A stretch of 64,000 nucleotides of DNA from Marinococcus luteus (GTDB lineage: Bacteria > Bacillota > Bacilli > Bacillales > Marinococcaceae): contig NZ_FNNC01000002.1 of assembly GCF_900106595.1 (NCBI RefSeq), positions 62,001 through 126,000 of the forward strand, in the 5' to 3' direction. Positions 1-9,583 of this stretch are shown piece by piece; the first letter of the stretch is position 1, and each line of letters begins with the position of its first letter. Position numbers and translations under genes: made by a program. Under the pieces are notes generated by a model. The model was not told the origin of the DNA. It worked only from the letters and a program-made list of their open reading frames with translations, and searched no databases.

Positions 1-406
1 AGGAAAGACCGATAAGCGTTCCTCCTCCCATCCCGCTGCCGCCGACGCGTTCGTATTCTTCCGGGCCGGCAAAATGTATCGAGGTGCCGGTCCCGACATT
101 TGTAATAATATACGTATCCCCGTAGGTATTGTCTTCATTAAAATGTTTCCGCAGATAGGAAACACCTTTACAGGTGGCTTCAAACTCACTGATGAGCTCT
201 GCAGGCCAGGGCAGAGACTTCCGCAGCGTTTCCGCCTGCCCTCCTGTAATGTGAATAACTGGATTGTCGATCCGGTCTTCAATCCATTCCTGCACCTTCT
301 CCATGTCGGTTAAAGGTATTTTCTGCAGTTCCCATTCGTCGTTCACACGATAAGCAATTTTAATCAGCGTACCTCCTGCATCAATACCGACTACTTCGTT
401 TTCCAT
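1..406 (-). CDS. coaW: Type II pantothenate kinase, N-terminal part
   Basis: Phosphorylates pantothenate, the first step of coenzyme A synthesis, in the cytosol. Only about 135 codons are inside the window; the rest lies beyond the left edge. The product opens with a GIDAGGTLIK phosphate-binding loop of the ASKHA fold (residues 7-16), followed by NVGTGTS (around residue 107) and a glycine-rich GGSGMGGG stretch. This is the pattern of the Staphylococcus/Bacillus type II enzyme rather than CoaA or CoaX. ATG at 406 follows a GGGGGAGA SD. It is divergent from the cardiolipin synthase gene across 244 bp in which I see no further gene. Confidence 0.88.
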   Translation of the reverse strand, partial: MENEVVGIDAGGTLIKIAYRVNDEWELQKIPLTDMEKVQEWIEDRIDNPVIHITGGQAETLRKSLPWPAELISEFEATCKGVSYLRKHFNEDNTYGDTYIITNVGTGTSIHFAGPEEYERVGGSGMGGGTLIGLS

Positions 407-650
407 TATTCTCCCCCTGTCCCGCGTTCAAATAGTTATATCTTCTGTCGTCTCTTCGTATTTTATCCTACTTCCTGACGAATTGAAAACGATGCAGCAT
501 GCCGGCTCTTCCTGTTTTTCTCAAAATTATAGGTTTCCTGCTTCGCAATGGCGTTAATTTTGTTAAAATAATACTACTGCCTCATACGCAGGTGTCTATA
601 AATTTAACAAGGTCCTCCGTTTCAGCATAGAGGAAGAATGGGGAAAGCAG

Positions 651-2108
651 ATGGGCTTCGAGATACTATCCATTTTCTTAGCAATATTATCGATTTTTAA
701 TTTATTTTTCGCCTTTGTAATTATCTTTATTGAAAAACGGAACGCCACCGCCATCTGGGCCTGGATTATGGTGCTGTTTTTTATTCCTTTTTTAGGATTC
801 GTGCTTTATTTAATTTTCGGGCAGAACCTGACCAGAAAACGGCTGTTTGACTGGGCGGACATTGAAAAGATTGGAATTGAAGAACTGATTAAGGAGCAGA
901 TGCATACACTGCGCAACGGCACTTTTCAATTTTCGGATTCTGTTTCCTCCAAGAACCGGGACCTGATCTATATGCAGCTCGCAAACGATGGGTCGGTGCT
1001 TACGAAGGAAAACGACGTTCGTGTGTATACTGACGGCCGCGAAAAGTTCAATAACCTGATTGAGGATATCGAGAAGGCTCAGGATCATATTCATCTGCAG
1101 TACTACATTCTTCGAAGTGACAACCTCGGGCGACGGGTTATTGAAGCACTCAGGAAAAAAGCAGAAGAGGGAGTTGTCGTACGGCTGCTCTATGATGACA
1201 TGGGTTCGAGAAAAATGCGTAAAAAAGCACTTCAGGGACTTGAAGCAGCCGGCGGAGAAGTGGCGGTCTTCTTCCCGAAGCGCCTGCCGATTATTAATTT
1301 GCGCCTCAATTACCGCAACCACCGGAAAATTGTTGTGATAGACGGAAAAACCTCCTACGTCGGCGGCTTTAATATTGGCGATGAATACCTCGGACTCAGC
1401 AAAAAGTTCGGGTACTGGCGGGACACACATCTGCGCCTGGAAGGGCAGTCCGTCAAAACGGCGCAGACCCGGTTTATTCTCGACTGGAACCAGGCTAATT
1501 CCAGAAATCCTATCCATTACGAAGAGCGTTATTTTCCAACTCTCGCAGAGCCTGGGGATGCAAGCATGCAGATTGTCTCAAGCGGCCCGGACTCCGAGTG
1601 GGAGCAGATTAAGAACGGGTATATAAAAATGATCAACTCCGCCAAGCATTCGGTTTATATCCAGACCCCCTATTTTATTCCGGATGAGAGTCTGATGGAT
1701 GCCATACGGATCGCCTCTTTATCCGGGGTCGACGTCCGCATCATGATCCCGAGTATGCCCGATCATCCGTTTGTCTACTGGGCCACGTATTCCCATGTGG
1801 GCATTGCTCTTCGTACCGGCGCCCGTGTTTATATTTACAACAATGGCTTTATTCATGCCAAAACGATCATGGTGGATGACGAAATCAGTTCGGTGGGCAC
1901 AGCCAATATCGACGTACGCAGCTTCCGTCTGAACTTCGAAGTGAACGCTTTTATTTACCATGCGGAAACGACGAAACAGCTGACCGATACCTTCCTGTAC
2001 GATATGAATACACATTCCTCCGAGCTCACCCTCGAGGCGTACCGGCAGCGCTCGCTCTGGATCCGTATCAAGGAAGCAGTATCCCACCTTTTATCCCCGA
2101 TTTTATAA
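651..2108 (+). CDS. cls: Cardiolipin synthase (phospholipase D family)
   Basis: Condenses two phosphatidylglycerol molecules into cardiolipin at the cytoplasmic membrane. The 485-residue protein has two N-terminal membrane segments (about 2-25 and 33-57) and two HKD phosphodiesterase motifs: HRKIVVID at H224/K226/D231 and HAKTIMVDD near residue 402. Length and order match the bacterial ClsA family (about 480-510 residues). The SD is modest (GGGGAAAG before ATG 651). It stands alone and ends in a terminator shared with the convergent glycerate kinase gene. With the sulfolipid operon 2 kb away it forms a neighbourhood for anionic lipids. Confidence 0.95.
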   Translation: MGFEILSIFLAILSIFNLFFAFVIIFIEKRNATAIWAWIMVLFFIPFLGFVLYLIFGQNLTRKRLFDWADIEKIGIEELIKEQMHTLRNGTFQFSDSVSSKNRDLIYMQLANDGSVLTKENDVRVYTDGREKFNNLIEDIEKAQDHIHLQYYILRSDNLGRRVIEALRKKAEEGVVVRLLYDDMGSRKMRKKALQGLEAAGGEVAVFFPKRLPIINLRLNYRNHRKIVVIDGKTSYVGGFNIGDEYLGLSKKFGYWRDTHLRLEGQSVKTAQTRFILDWNQANSRNPIHYEERYFPTLAEPGDASMQIVSSGPDSEWEQIKNGYIKMINSAKHSVYIQTPYFIPDESLMDAIRIASLSGVDVRIMIPSMPDHPFVYWATYSHVGIALRTGARVYIYNNGFIHAKTIMVDDEISSVGTANIDVRSFRLNFEVNAFIYHAETTKQLTDTFLYDMNTHSSELTLEAYRQRSLWIRIKEAVSHLLSPIL

Positions 2109-2115
2109 ACGATGC

Positions 2116-2155
2116 AAAAATCCGCTGCCTCCCACAGAGAAGCAGCGGATTTTTT
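2116..2155. terminator. Bidirectional rho-independent terminator
   Basis: Stem AATCCGCTGC / GCAGCGGATT flanked by A5 on one side and T6 on the other, so it can stop both cls (+) and the glycerate kinase gene (-). The kinase stop codon lies in its T-run. Confidence 0.85.
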
Positions 2156-3287
2156 ATGTTTTCCACAGGCCGCCGAGACTCCGGGCCCAGTTTTCGATGT
2201 AGCGGGCGCTTTCCTGCATTGCCTCTTCGAGTGAAACGATGCCCGGTACCATACTGAAAGCAGCATCAATGCCCGCTTCATACACCTTTTCATAACCATC
2301 GCCAAGCTGGCCGGCAACCGCGACAACCGTGCTTCCTTCCGGGGAGGCTTTCGCTACTCCGACGGGCGTTTTGCCAAATACGGTCTGGGCATCGATTTTT
2401 CCTTCGCCGGTAATAACGAGTGACGCCCCGGCACTCCGTTCAGCGAAGCGGCTCTCTTCAAGCACAATGTCTATGCCTGGCTCAAGAGAAGCATTTAAAA
2501 AAGCTATCGCACCGGCCCCCAGGCCTCCCGCTGCCCCAGCTCCTTGTTCCTGAAGCACCGGTTTATGCAGATCCCGTTCGATCACTTCCCCGAAGGCCTG
2601 CAGCGCTTGGTCCAGCTCCTGAACAGCTTCATTCCCTGCCCCCTTCTGCGGGCCGTAAACAGCACTCGCTCCCTCCGGACCCGTCAGCGGATTCGTAACG
2701 TCACAGGCCGCACGCACGGTTACTTCATGGATTCTCTTGTCGAGCCCGTCGGTATCAATGCGGTGCAGATGCTTCAGCGCCCTTCCGCCGGGCTCAAGTT
2801 CATTGCCGCTCCGGTCCAGAAAGCGAACGCCCAGCGCAGCAGCCATCCCGGCCCCGCCGTCATTGGTGGCACTCCCCCCGAGACCTAAAATAATTCGCTC
2901 CGCCCCTTTATTGAGCGCTTTCAAAATCATCTGTCCTGTACCATGGGAGGTGGCCGTTAACGGGTTCCTCCTCTCTTTGGCCACGAGGCCGATGCCTGAA
3001 GCTTCTGCCATTTCAATAACCGCTGTGCGGGATTGCTGGATGTAGACAAATTCAGCCTTCACGGCACTTCCGTCCGGGCCGGAAACATCCACTGTATGAA
3101 CCTCCCCGCCAAGACCATCCCGAAGCGACTGTGTGGTTCCTTCGCCGCCATCGGCCATAGGGATCAGTTCTGTAACGAGGTCGTCGGGATTTCCAATACC
3201 CTTGCGGAATCCCCTTTCGATTGCCTGAGCAGCCTCCATGGCTGTCATGCTTTCCTTGAATGAATCCGGTGCAATCACTACTTTCAA
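2154..3287 (-). CDS. Glycerate 2-kinase (GarK/GlxK family)
   Basis: Phosphorylates D-glycerate with ATP, feeding glyoxylate- or serine-derived carbon into glycolysis. The 377-residue protein begins KVVIAPDSFKES, the family signature, and carries ILGLGGSATNDGGAG (around residues 133-147) and the C-terminal VITGEGKIDAQT motif. All three are hallmarks of the GarK/GlxK fold, and the length is typical (370-380). The start is a TTG at 3287 behind a strong GGAGGAGG SD. The unknown gene at 3309-3758 sits 21 bp upstream on the same strand and is probably cotranscribed. No other glyoxylate-pathway gene is near. Confidence 0.92.
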   Translation of the reverse strand: MKVVIAPDSFKESMTAMEAAQAIERGFRKGIGNPDDLVTELIPMADGGEGTTQSLRDGLGGEVHTVDVSGPDGSAVKAEFVYIQQSRTAVIEMAEASGIGLVAKERRNPLTATSHGTGQMILKALNKGAERIILGLGGSATNDGGAGMAAALGVRFLDRSGNELEPGGRALKHLHRIDTDGLDKRIHEVTVRAACDVTNPLTGPEGASAVYGPQKGAGNEAVQELDQALQAFGEVIERDLHKPVLQEQGAGAAGGLGAGAIAFLNASLEPGIDIVLEESRFAERSAGASLVITGEGKIDAQTVFGKTPVGVAKASPEGSTVVAVAGQLGDGYEKVYEAGIDAAFSMVPGIVSLEEAMQESARYIENWARSLGGLWKT

Positions 3288-3308
3288 TTGCGCCTCCTCC
3301 TTTACGCT

Positions 3309-3758
3309 TTACGACTGATTGGGATAAATAGAAGATGCGTGCTGCTCCAGCATTTTTTCAAACAGCCATTTTTTCTCCGGGAGCGGCAGCATACAGTCAA
3401 ATTGTGTCATGTCTTCGTTTTTAAAAAAGCCGAGCGTTCCCTGGCAAAAACCGCAATAGGACGTTTGGTGAGTCAGCGGCTGCTCATCCGGGAACCAGTC
3501 ATTTTCCGAAGGCACAAATTCACCGCTCATATTCCAGCCGGTTCCATCGGTTAACTGTACAGAAGCCAGAAGCTTGTACGCCTTCTGTCCTTCCTCTTTG
3601 TCTGCGGCTGCCATCTGCACGTAGGAATCCTCCACCTGAAGCAGGCGGGGAATTTCATTTTCCCGAAGCTCCCGGAAGGACGGAGTTTCCTGGCCTGTCT
3701 GACGCAGGTAGTTCATATGCTCCTGGTACCTCGATAAGTATAAATGGATAGGTTCCAA
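3309..3758 (-). CDS. Hypothetical protein, 149 aa, with a CxxC pair
   Basis: I do not recognise this protein. It is acidic and soluble, with no signal peptide or membrane segment. A YCGFCQGTLGFF segment near residue 100 holds a CxxC pair that could bind metal or be redox active. Aromatic residues are frequent, including a WNMSGEF...NDWFPDEQ region. The start is probably TTG at 3758, because AAGGGGG lies 7 nt upstream; the next in-frame ATG (residue 15) has no SD. It lies just downstream of the sulfolipid operon terminator and just upstream of glycerate kinase, so it probably belongs with the kinase. A function cannot be given. Confidence 0.7.
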   Translation of the reverse strand: MEPIHLYLSRYQEHMNYLRQTGQETPSFRELRENEIPRLLQVEDSYVQMAAADKEEGQKAYKLLASVQLTDGTGWNMSGEFVPSENDWFPDEQPLTHQTSYCGFCQGTLGFFKNEDMTQFDCMLPLPEKKWLFEKMLEQHASSIYPNQS

Positions 3759-3801
3759 ATCGTTTCCCCCTTTTTTTCAGTATAGCATGAGTATTCTTTT
3801 G

Positions 3802-3854
3802 AAATAATAAAAGAACATCCCGCTCCGCTGCGGCAGCGGCTCTGAGATGTTCTT
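3802..3854 (-). terminator. Terminator of the sulfolipid operon
   Basis: Two-tier hairpin directly after the gtrA-like stop: outer stem AAGAACATC / GATGTTCTT, inner CCGCTGC / GCAGCGG, then TTTTATTATTT on the minus strand. It separates the sqd operon from the genes downstream. Confidence 0.8.
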
Positions 3855-4337
3855 CTACTGGTTTTCTTCCCGTGACGATTGTTCACGGTTTGGATACCGG
3901 CGGTTAAAGTCTTTAAACACAAAGTATTTCATCATAAAGAAACTCGCCGTGAACGAAGCCAGCATTGCCAGCCCCTTAGCCAGGTTCTGGCGGATCCATG
4001 TCGGTACTCCAAGTGCCTGAAATAAAGCATTAAATCCTAAAAATACGGCGTTATTAATACCAAGGCTGATCAGCCCCTGCACAATAAAAACTAACCGCTG
4101 GCGGGTACTTCCTTTCGCGGAATCCCGGAATGTAATAAACACGTTCCAGATGTAACTGTTAGTTACCGCCAGCGCGTAAGCAATCGTATTAAAAAGTGTT
4201 AAAGTCATCCGCTCTTCACTTGGAAAAAGAAATAGAAGCAGATTCAACGCTCCTATATCGACTACAGCATTCGTTACACCAATCGCACTAAACTGAAGCG
4301 CTTGAAGAGGACCACGCCGCTTTTGATTCTTACCCAT
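3855..4337 (-). CDS. GtrA-like membrane protein in the sulfolipid operon
   Basis: About 160 residues with four predicted membrane segments and the GtrA family pattern: FSAIGVTNAVVDIGALNLLLF near the N-terminus, a central SYIWNVFITFR, and a C-terminal FMMKYFVFKD. GtrA proteins are thought to help move lipid-linked sugars across membranes. ATG 4337 has AGAGGGG 5 nt upstream; a longer form from a GTG at 4397 overlaps the upstream gene and has a poor SD, so the shorter form is preferred. It lies 31 bp after sqdX and before the operon terminator, so it is the third gene of the sulfolipid operon. A role in flipping or placing the glycolipid is inference. Confidence 0.85.
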   Translation of the reverse strand: MGKNQKRRGPLQALQFSAIGVTNAVVDIGALNLLLFLFPSEERMTLTLFNTIAYALAVTNSYIWNVFITFRDSAKGSTRQRLVFIVQGLISLGINNAVFLGFNALFQALGVPTWIRQNLAKGLAMLASFTASFFMMKYFVFKDFNRRYPNREQSSREENQ

Positions 4338-4368
4338 AGAACCCCTCTGTTCTTGATGAAATCTCCGC

Positions 4369-5529
4369 TTATCGGCGTTCTTCTGAAACTGTGTCACTAT
4401 TTTCCGCCGTTTTTGAAACCTTCACTCCGGCTGCTTCTTTGTATAAATCCCGGATCTGCTCTGCTGCCGCTTCCCAGCCGAAGGCAGCAACATCTGTAAA
4501 GGCCTGGTCAGCCAGACGTTTACGGAGGGTTTCATCCTCAAAACGGCAGACAGTATTTTTAAAGTCATCTTTAATTTGTGGATCATACAAAAGGCCATTA
4601 CGTTCGGATGTAAGCTGTTCCTTTGTCGGTCCGCTTTCGGCAGCAACAAGAGGCAGGCCGGAGGCCATTGCTTCCATAATCACAAGTCCCAGCGTTTCCG
4701 TCGTGGAAGGAAACACAAATACGTCGGAGGAGGCAAACGTAGAAGCCAGTTCATCTCCGTGCATAAACCCTGTAAATACAGTATCGGTACCTTCGAAATG
4801 CTTTTCCAGCTCCTCACGGTGGGGACCGTCGCCTACAATGGCCAGGCAAAACTTGTCCGATTCTTCGAGAACATCACGGATTTTTTCGATTTCTTTTTCA
4901 GCCGCAAGCCGGCCTACATACAGCAGCAGCGTTCTGTCGGTTTTCCCACCTGAAAGCCGTTCCCGCATTTTTCTGCTGTGATGTCCCGGATGGAATTGCT
5001 CGGTATCTACTCCACGTTTCCACAAATGCATACGTTCAAATCTTTTTTCCTGGAGTTCTGTCTGGACGGTCTGCGAGGTGCAGAGATTAATGTCCGCTTT
5101 ATTATGCAGGCGCCGCACATACCACCACATCAGCCATTTCAGCATGCCCAGATTATAGTAGGACATATACTGGGCCAAATTTGTATGGTAGGAGGCAACC
5201 AGCGGAACGCCAAGCTTTTTCGCATAGTTTACACCCGAATAGCCTACAACCGCCGGGTTCACGACGTGCACGACGTCAGGATCGAAATCCTGTATATACT
5301 TCTTGACTACCCGGTTCGGGAGAGCGAACTTCTTTGAACGATAAAAAGGGAGGGCGCGCGCAGGCACCCCTTTCACTTCTGCTCCATCAAATTCATACAC
5401 ACCCAGATCCGGGGCTACAATCTGTACTTCATGACCATCACGATGCAGCCAGCGTATGCAGGCTGTTAATCGTGTAACAATTCCATCTGTAGAAGGCAGA
5501 AAAGTCTCGGTGATGATCATTATCTTCAT
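4369..5529 (-). CDS. sqdX: Sulfoquinovosyltransferase (SqdX/SQD2-type GT4)
   Basis: Transfers sulfoquinovose from UDP-sulfoquinovose to diacylglycerol, the last step of sulfoquinovosyldiacylglycerol synthesis, at the membrane face. The 386-residue GT-B enzyme has an N-terminal acceptor domain (MKIMIITETFLPSTDG) and a C-terminal nucleotide-sugar domain with VGRLAAEKE, VGDGPHREELE, FTGFMHGDELA and ETLGLVIMEAMASGLP. From memory, LWKRGVDTEQFHP with the following SRKMRERLSGG closely parallels plant SQD2 and cyanobacterial SqdX, and the adjacent sqdB gene makes the donor. ATG 5529 lies 9 nt after GGGGAG; an upstream TTG (5538) is too close to it. Related alpha-mannosyl- and glucosyltransferases look similar, so context carries weight. 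Confidence 0.88.
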   Translation of the reverse strand: MKIMIITETFLPSTDGIVTRLTACIRWLHRDGHEVQIVAPDLGVYEFDGAEVKGVPARALPFYRSKKFALPNRVVKKYIQDFDPDVVHVVNPAVVGYSGVNYAKKLGVPLVASYHTNLAQYMSYYNLGMLKWLMWWYVRRLHNKADINLCTSQTVQTELQEKRFERMHLWKRGVDTEQFHPGHHSRKMRERLSGGKTDRTLLLYVGRLAAEKEIEKIRDVLEESDKFCLAIVGDGPHREELEKHFEGTDTVFTGFMHGDELASTFASSDVFVFPSTTETLGLVIMEAMASGLPLVAAESGPTKEQLTSERNGLLYDPQIKDDFKNTVCRFEDETLRKRLADQAFTDVAAFGWEAAAEQIRDLYKEAAGVKVSKTAENSDTVSEERR

Positions 5530-5548
5530 AGAAGACAACTCCCCGTTT

Positions 5549-6892
<1,344 letters not shown>

Positions 6893-6922
6893 ATCATACT
6901 AACTAATCATTGCAGCTGTCAC
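6893..6922 (-). promoter_or_regulatory. Sigma-A promoter of the sqd operon
   Basis: Minus strand GTGACA (6922-6917), 18-nt spacer, TATGAT (6898-6893). It is the best promoter between the palindromic element and sqdB. Confidence 0.6.
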
Positions 6923-6955
6923 AGCAATAATTCATAAAAATTACATAAAATTTTA

Positions 6956-7092
6956 TCGAAAAGCGAAGGAAGCCTGTTCAGCGGCGCGGGCCCTGGAAGA
7001 GCTTTGGATAAAGGGGCTTTTTCCCTTTATCAAAGATCTGAAGGGACACGCCGCCGCTGGCTTCCGGAGCTGGACAGATCGAAAAGCGGAGG
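6956..7092. repeat. Long palindromic element flanked by 15-bp direct repeats
   Basis: A nearly continuous hairpin spans about 6968-7066: GGAAGCC and CAGCGGCG pair with CGCCGCTG and GGCTTCC, and the core CTTTg-GATAAAGGG pairs with CCCTTTATC-AAAG around a short loop. ATCGAAAAGCGAAGG at 6955-6969 and ATCGAAAAGCGGAGG at 7078-7092 (one mismatch) flank it. It could be a structured RNA, a MITE-like insertion with target duplication, or an elaborate terminator for the stress gene upstream. No T-run follows directly on either strand. Confidence 0.55.
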
Positions 7093-7195
7093 GTGTTATT
7101 TAAATGATGTTCGATTAAAATCGCTACATCCTGTAGCAACACCGAACTGACCCGCCTCGTGCGGGCCCTAACACTGAATAAAATCCGGAAAAGAT

Positions 7196-7537
7196 TCACT
7201 TTTCAAAAGAGAATTTTTCCGGATCTTCATCCACGGCAATTAGTATATTATGTTCCTTCAGCTGCTCGCTCAGGTCACGTGCTTCTTTATCACTGTATCC
7301 AAGCTTTGTTAATCGCTCATAAATATCGGATGCACCGTTTCGAAAAAACTGTTTTACGAACTCCATCGGACTTTTAACGTCTGCTTCTGTATCACTTACT
7401 TTTAATTCTTTCGCAGTCGCTTTTTCCGACTCCAGAGCCAAAGCATAAATCTGTTCCCTCTGGATTCCCTGCATCTTTAATTTATTTACAGCCTTCTGTG
7501 CTTCTTCTACGGATATAAAAATACGAGCGGTAGACAA
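7196..7537 (-). CDS. General stress protein, YflT/GSP17M family
   Basis: A 113-residue protein of the heat-induced stress protein YflT family. The N-terminal half, ARIFISVEEAQKAVNKLKMQG, is the beta-alpha unit that recurs in B. subtilis YflT/GSP17M, and the C-terminal half, YERLTKLGYSDKEARDLSEQL...ILIAVDED, also matches. The molecular role of this family is unknown; B. subtilis members belong to the sigma-B regulon. The start is TTG at 7537 after GGAGGGGG. A sigma-B-like promoter lies just upstream (7563-7588), which fits the assignment. Confidence 0.85.
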   Translation of the reverse strand: MSTARIFISVEEAQKAVNKLKMQGIQREQIYALALESEKATAKELKVSDTEADVKSPMEFVKQFFRNGASDIYERLTKLGYSDKEARDLSEQLKEHNILIAVDEDPEKFSFEK

Positions 7538-7562
7538 TAGTTCCCCCTCCTTGCAAGGAATA

Positions 7563-7588
7563 TTACCACTCCGCCCGTAAAATGAAAC
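7563..7588 (-). promoter_or_regulatory. Sigma-B-like promoter of the YflT-like gene
   Basis: Minus strand GTTTCA (7588-7583), 14-nt spacer, TGGTAA (7568-7563), close to GTTTAA-N12-14-GGGTAA. It lies 25 nt before the start codon of a stress-protein gene. Confidence 0.5.
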
Positions 7589-7597
7589 AAGGAATAT

Positions 7598-8617
7598 TTA
7601 TCCTCCAATATATCTCTGATACAACGACCTTGCCTCCACTTCCCCGGAAACTCCGTGAATGATGGCTCTTCCGTCTTTAAAAAGCACCAGCCGCTTATTT
7701 TCAATATTCAACACCAGCAGATGCTGATTCGCTTTGGAGAGGTGCTGCTTATGAACGTCCGCCGTCTGTTCGAGCGATACCTGCATATCCGGAAGAGGCT
7801 TCACCTGCACTGCATCTCTGCCGCATAGTGTCTCAGCCTTGCTTCTCCCGCTCCATGCGAGTGCCGGATACGCCGGGGACTCCCCGCAGGAAGGACAATC
7901 CTTATCCTGCAGTGAATCCACATAAATGGATGAGCTCTCGTTCGACCATACATCAAACGACCACAGCGTTCCGCGCAGTTGTTCAAAGGAATGAGTGAGC
8001 AGCTTCATCGCTTCGGTCACCTGAGTGGCGCTTACGAATTGAACAGCCGGAGCAATAATTCCCACCGTGTCACACGTTTCCCCTTCCATCGGAATGCCCT
8101 TCATCAGACAGCGCAGGCACGGGCCTTGTCCCGGCCTCACTGTATAGCTCAGTCCGTAGGCGCCTACACAGGCTCCGTAGATCCAGGGAATCTGGTGTTT
8201 CAAGGCTGTATCATTAATCATCAGCCTCGTCTCCATATTATCGAGTCCGTCGATAATAAGATCTGCAGGCATACAATTTTCGAGCAGGGCCGGATCCGCT
8301 TCCCCGACAATGATTTCAATAGAAGCATCACTCCGAATATCGAGAAGCCGCTTTTTCGCCGCTTCTGCTTTTGGTGTACAGGCCTCGGCGTCTGCTTCCG
8401 TATAAAGCTGCTGACGCTGCAGATTACTTTCTTCCACATAGTCCCGGTCAATCAGCGTTAATTTTCCGACACCCGCGCGTACGAGAGTTTCGGCTGTTAA
8501 ACTCCCAAGAGCTCCGGCACCCACCATTATGACGTGAGCCTCCTGCAGCCTTTCCTGGCCTTCCCAGCCGATTCCGTGAAATAATCGCTGCCGGGAAAAA
8601 CGTTCTTCCGTATTCAA
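7598..8617 (-). CDS. thiF: ThiF, adenylyltransferase for ThiS
   Basis: Adenylates the C-terminal glycine of ThiS so that it can be thiocarboxylated, the sulfur-carrier step of thiazole synthesis. The 339-residue E1-like protein has the ATP loop VGAGALGS (around 32-39), [13 protein letters not shown], a catalytic-region Cys in [12 protein letters not shown], and two zinc Cys pairs (CLRC, CPSC). The C-terminal [12 protein letters not shown] extension is normal for Bacillus ThiF/MoeB. The start is TTG 8617, whose TTGA overlaps the thiG stop, with GGAGG 9 nt upstream. Last gene of the thiazole operon. The paralogue at 53286-54305 lies with the molybdenum-cofactor genes and is called MoeB; operon context is what separates the two. 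Confidence 0.9.
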   Translation of the reverse strand: MNTEERFSRQRLFHGIGWEGQERLQEAHVIMVGAGALGSLTAETLVRAGVGKLTLIDRDYVEESNLQRQQLYTEADAEACTPKAEAAKKRLLDIRSDASIEIIVGEADPALLENCMPADLIIDGLDNMETRLMINDTALKHQIPWIYGACVGAYGLSYTVRPGQGPCLRCLMKGIPMEGETCDTVGIIAPAVQFVSATQVTEAMKLLTHSFEQLRGTLWSFDVWSNESSSIYVDSLQDKDCPSCGESPAYPALAWSGRSKAETLCGRDAVQVKPLPDMQVSLEQTADVHKQHLSKANQHLLVLNIENKRLVLFKDGRAIIHGVSGEVEARSLYQRYIGG

Positions 8618-9378
8618 ATGCTGAGGCCTCCTAAAGGACTGCTCGCCTGGGCGTAGAATTTTTTATCTATGCGCCCTGCTTCTGCGCCAAGCGCCCCGGC
8701 CCTCACTGCCAGTTTCATCGCCTCTGCCATTTTTACAGGATCGCCCGCTCCCGAAACGGCCGTATTCAGCAGGATGCCATCAGCGCCGAGCTCCATTGCA
8801 TAAGCAGCATCCTTCGGACTGCCAATGCCTGCATCTACAATCACCGGAACCTCCGCCTGTTCGATAATGTGGGACAGGTTGTACGGGTTAATGATCCCAA
8901 GCCCCGTGCCTATAGGGGAGGCCCCCGGCATCACTGCATGAACCCCAAGCTCCTGAAGCTTCCTGGCAAGCACAACGTCATCAGACGTATACGCGAGGAC
9001 CGTAAACCCTTCGTTCAGCAGCTGTTCCGAGGCCCTGAGCGTTTCCACCGGATCCGGCAGAAGCGTTTTGTCGCATCCGATCACTTCTACTTTAATCATG
9101 TCACACATGTTGGCCACCTCTGCCAGCTTCGCTGTCCGTACTGCCTCTTCAGCCGTTTGGGCCCCGGCGGTATTTGGCAGCAGCCGGTACTTGGAGACGT
9201 CCATCTGTTCAAAGGGATCTGGCTGGCTGCTGTCAAACAGGTTCATTCTTCGAACGGCGAAGGTCAGCACCTCTGTTTCCGATGCTTCTACAGCCTGCAG
9301 CTGGGTCTTAGCATCTTTATACTTTCCGGTACCGAGAAATAAATTCGATTCAAACGTCATATTGCCAATATTAAGCAT
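8614..9378 (-). CDS. thiG: ThiG, thiazole synthase
   Basis: Builds the thiazole phosphate ring from deoxyxylulose 5-phosphate, dehydroglycine (from ThiO) and ThiS thiocarboxylate. The 254-residue TIM-barrel protein has the Schiff-base lysine in IKVEVIG (Lys96), the phosphate-binding [11 protein letters not shown] and [11 protein letters not shown] segments, and [11 protein letters not shown] near the C-terminus. Length matches B. subtilis ThiG (256). ATG 9378 lies 11 nt after a GGAGG inside the end of thiS. It is tightly packed between thiS and thiF. Confidence 0.97.
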   Translation of the reverse strand: MLNIGNMTFESNLFLGTGKYKDAKTQLQAVEASETEVLTFAVRRMNLFDSSQPDPFEQMDVSKYRLLPNTAGAQTAEEAVRTAKLAEVANMCDMIKVEVIGCDKTLLPDPVETLRASEQLLNEGFTVLAYTSDDVVLARKLQELGVHAVMPGASPIGTGLGIINPYNLSHIIEQAEVPVIVDAGIGSPKDAAYAMELGADGILLNTAVSGAGDPVKMAEAMKLAVRAGALGAEAGRIDKKFYAQASSPLGGLSI

Positions 9379-9382
9379 TCGT

Positions 9383-9583
9383 TCATCCGCCTCCTACAAA
9401 ATGAATGATTTCGATTCTATCTCCGTCCATTAAACCTTCCTGCTGATGAAATTCTTCAATCACAATAGTACCGTTGCGCTCCACTACTGTTTTTTTGTGA
9501 GCAATCTGAAGCTCTTCAAGTAAATCGGCTACCGTTTGGCTGTTCTCAATATTCTGTAATTGACCGTTAAGCGTGATCTGCAT
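9383..9583 (-). CDS. thiS: ThiS, sulfur-carrier protein
   Basis: A 66-residue ubiquitin-fold protein that carries sulfur as a C-terminal thiocarboxylate to ThiG. It ends in the required Gly-Gly (HFVGGG) and has LNGQ near the start and [12 protein letters not shown] before the tail. ATG 9583 follows GGAGG by 8 nt, and the gene overlaps the end of thiO by 17 bp, which suggests translational coupling. Confidence 0.95.
   Translation of the reverse strand: MQITLNGQLQNIENSQTVADLLEELQIAHKKTVVERNGTIVIEEFHQQEGLMDGDRIEIIHFVGGG

Noticed and set aside
810-1517. 235-aa minus-strand ORF inside cls
   Set aside because: It is fully covered by cls with clear HKD motifs, has no SD and shows no domain.
6978-7199. 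73-aa minus-strand ORF after the YflT-like gene
   Set aside because: It runs through the long palindrome, has no SD beyond the overlapping stop, and resembles no protein.
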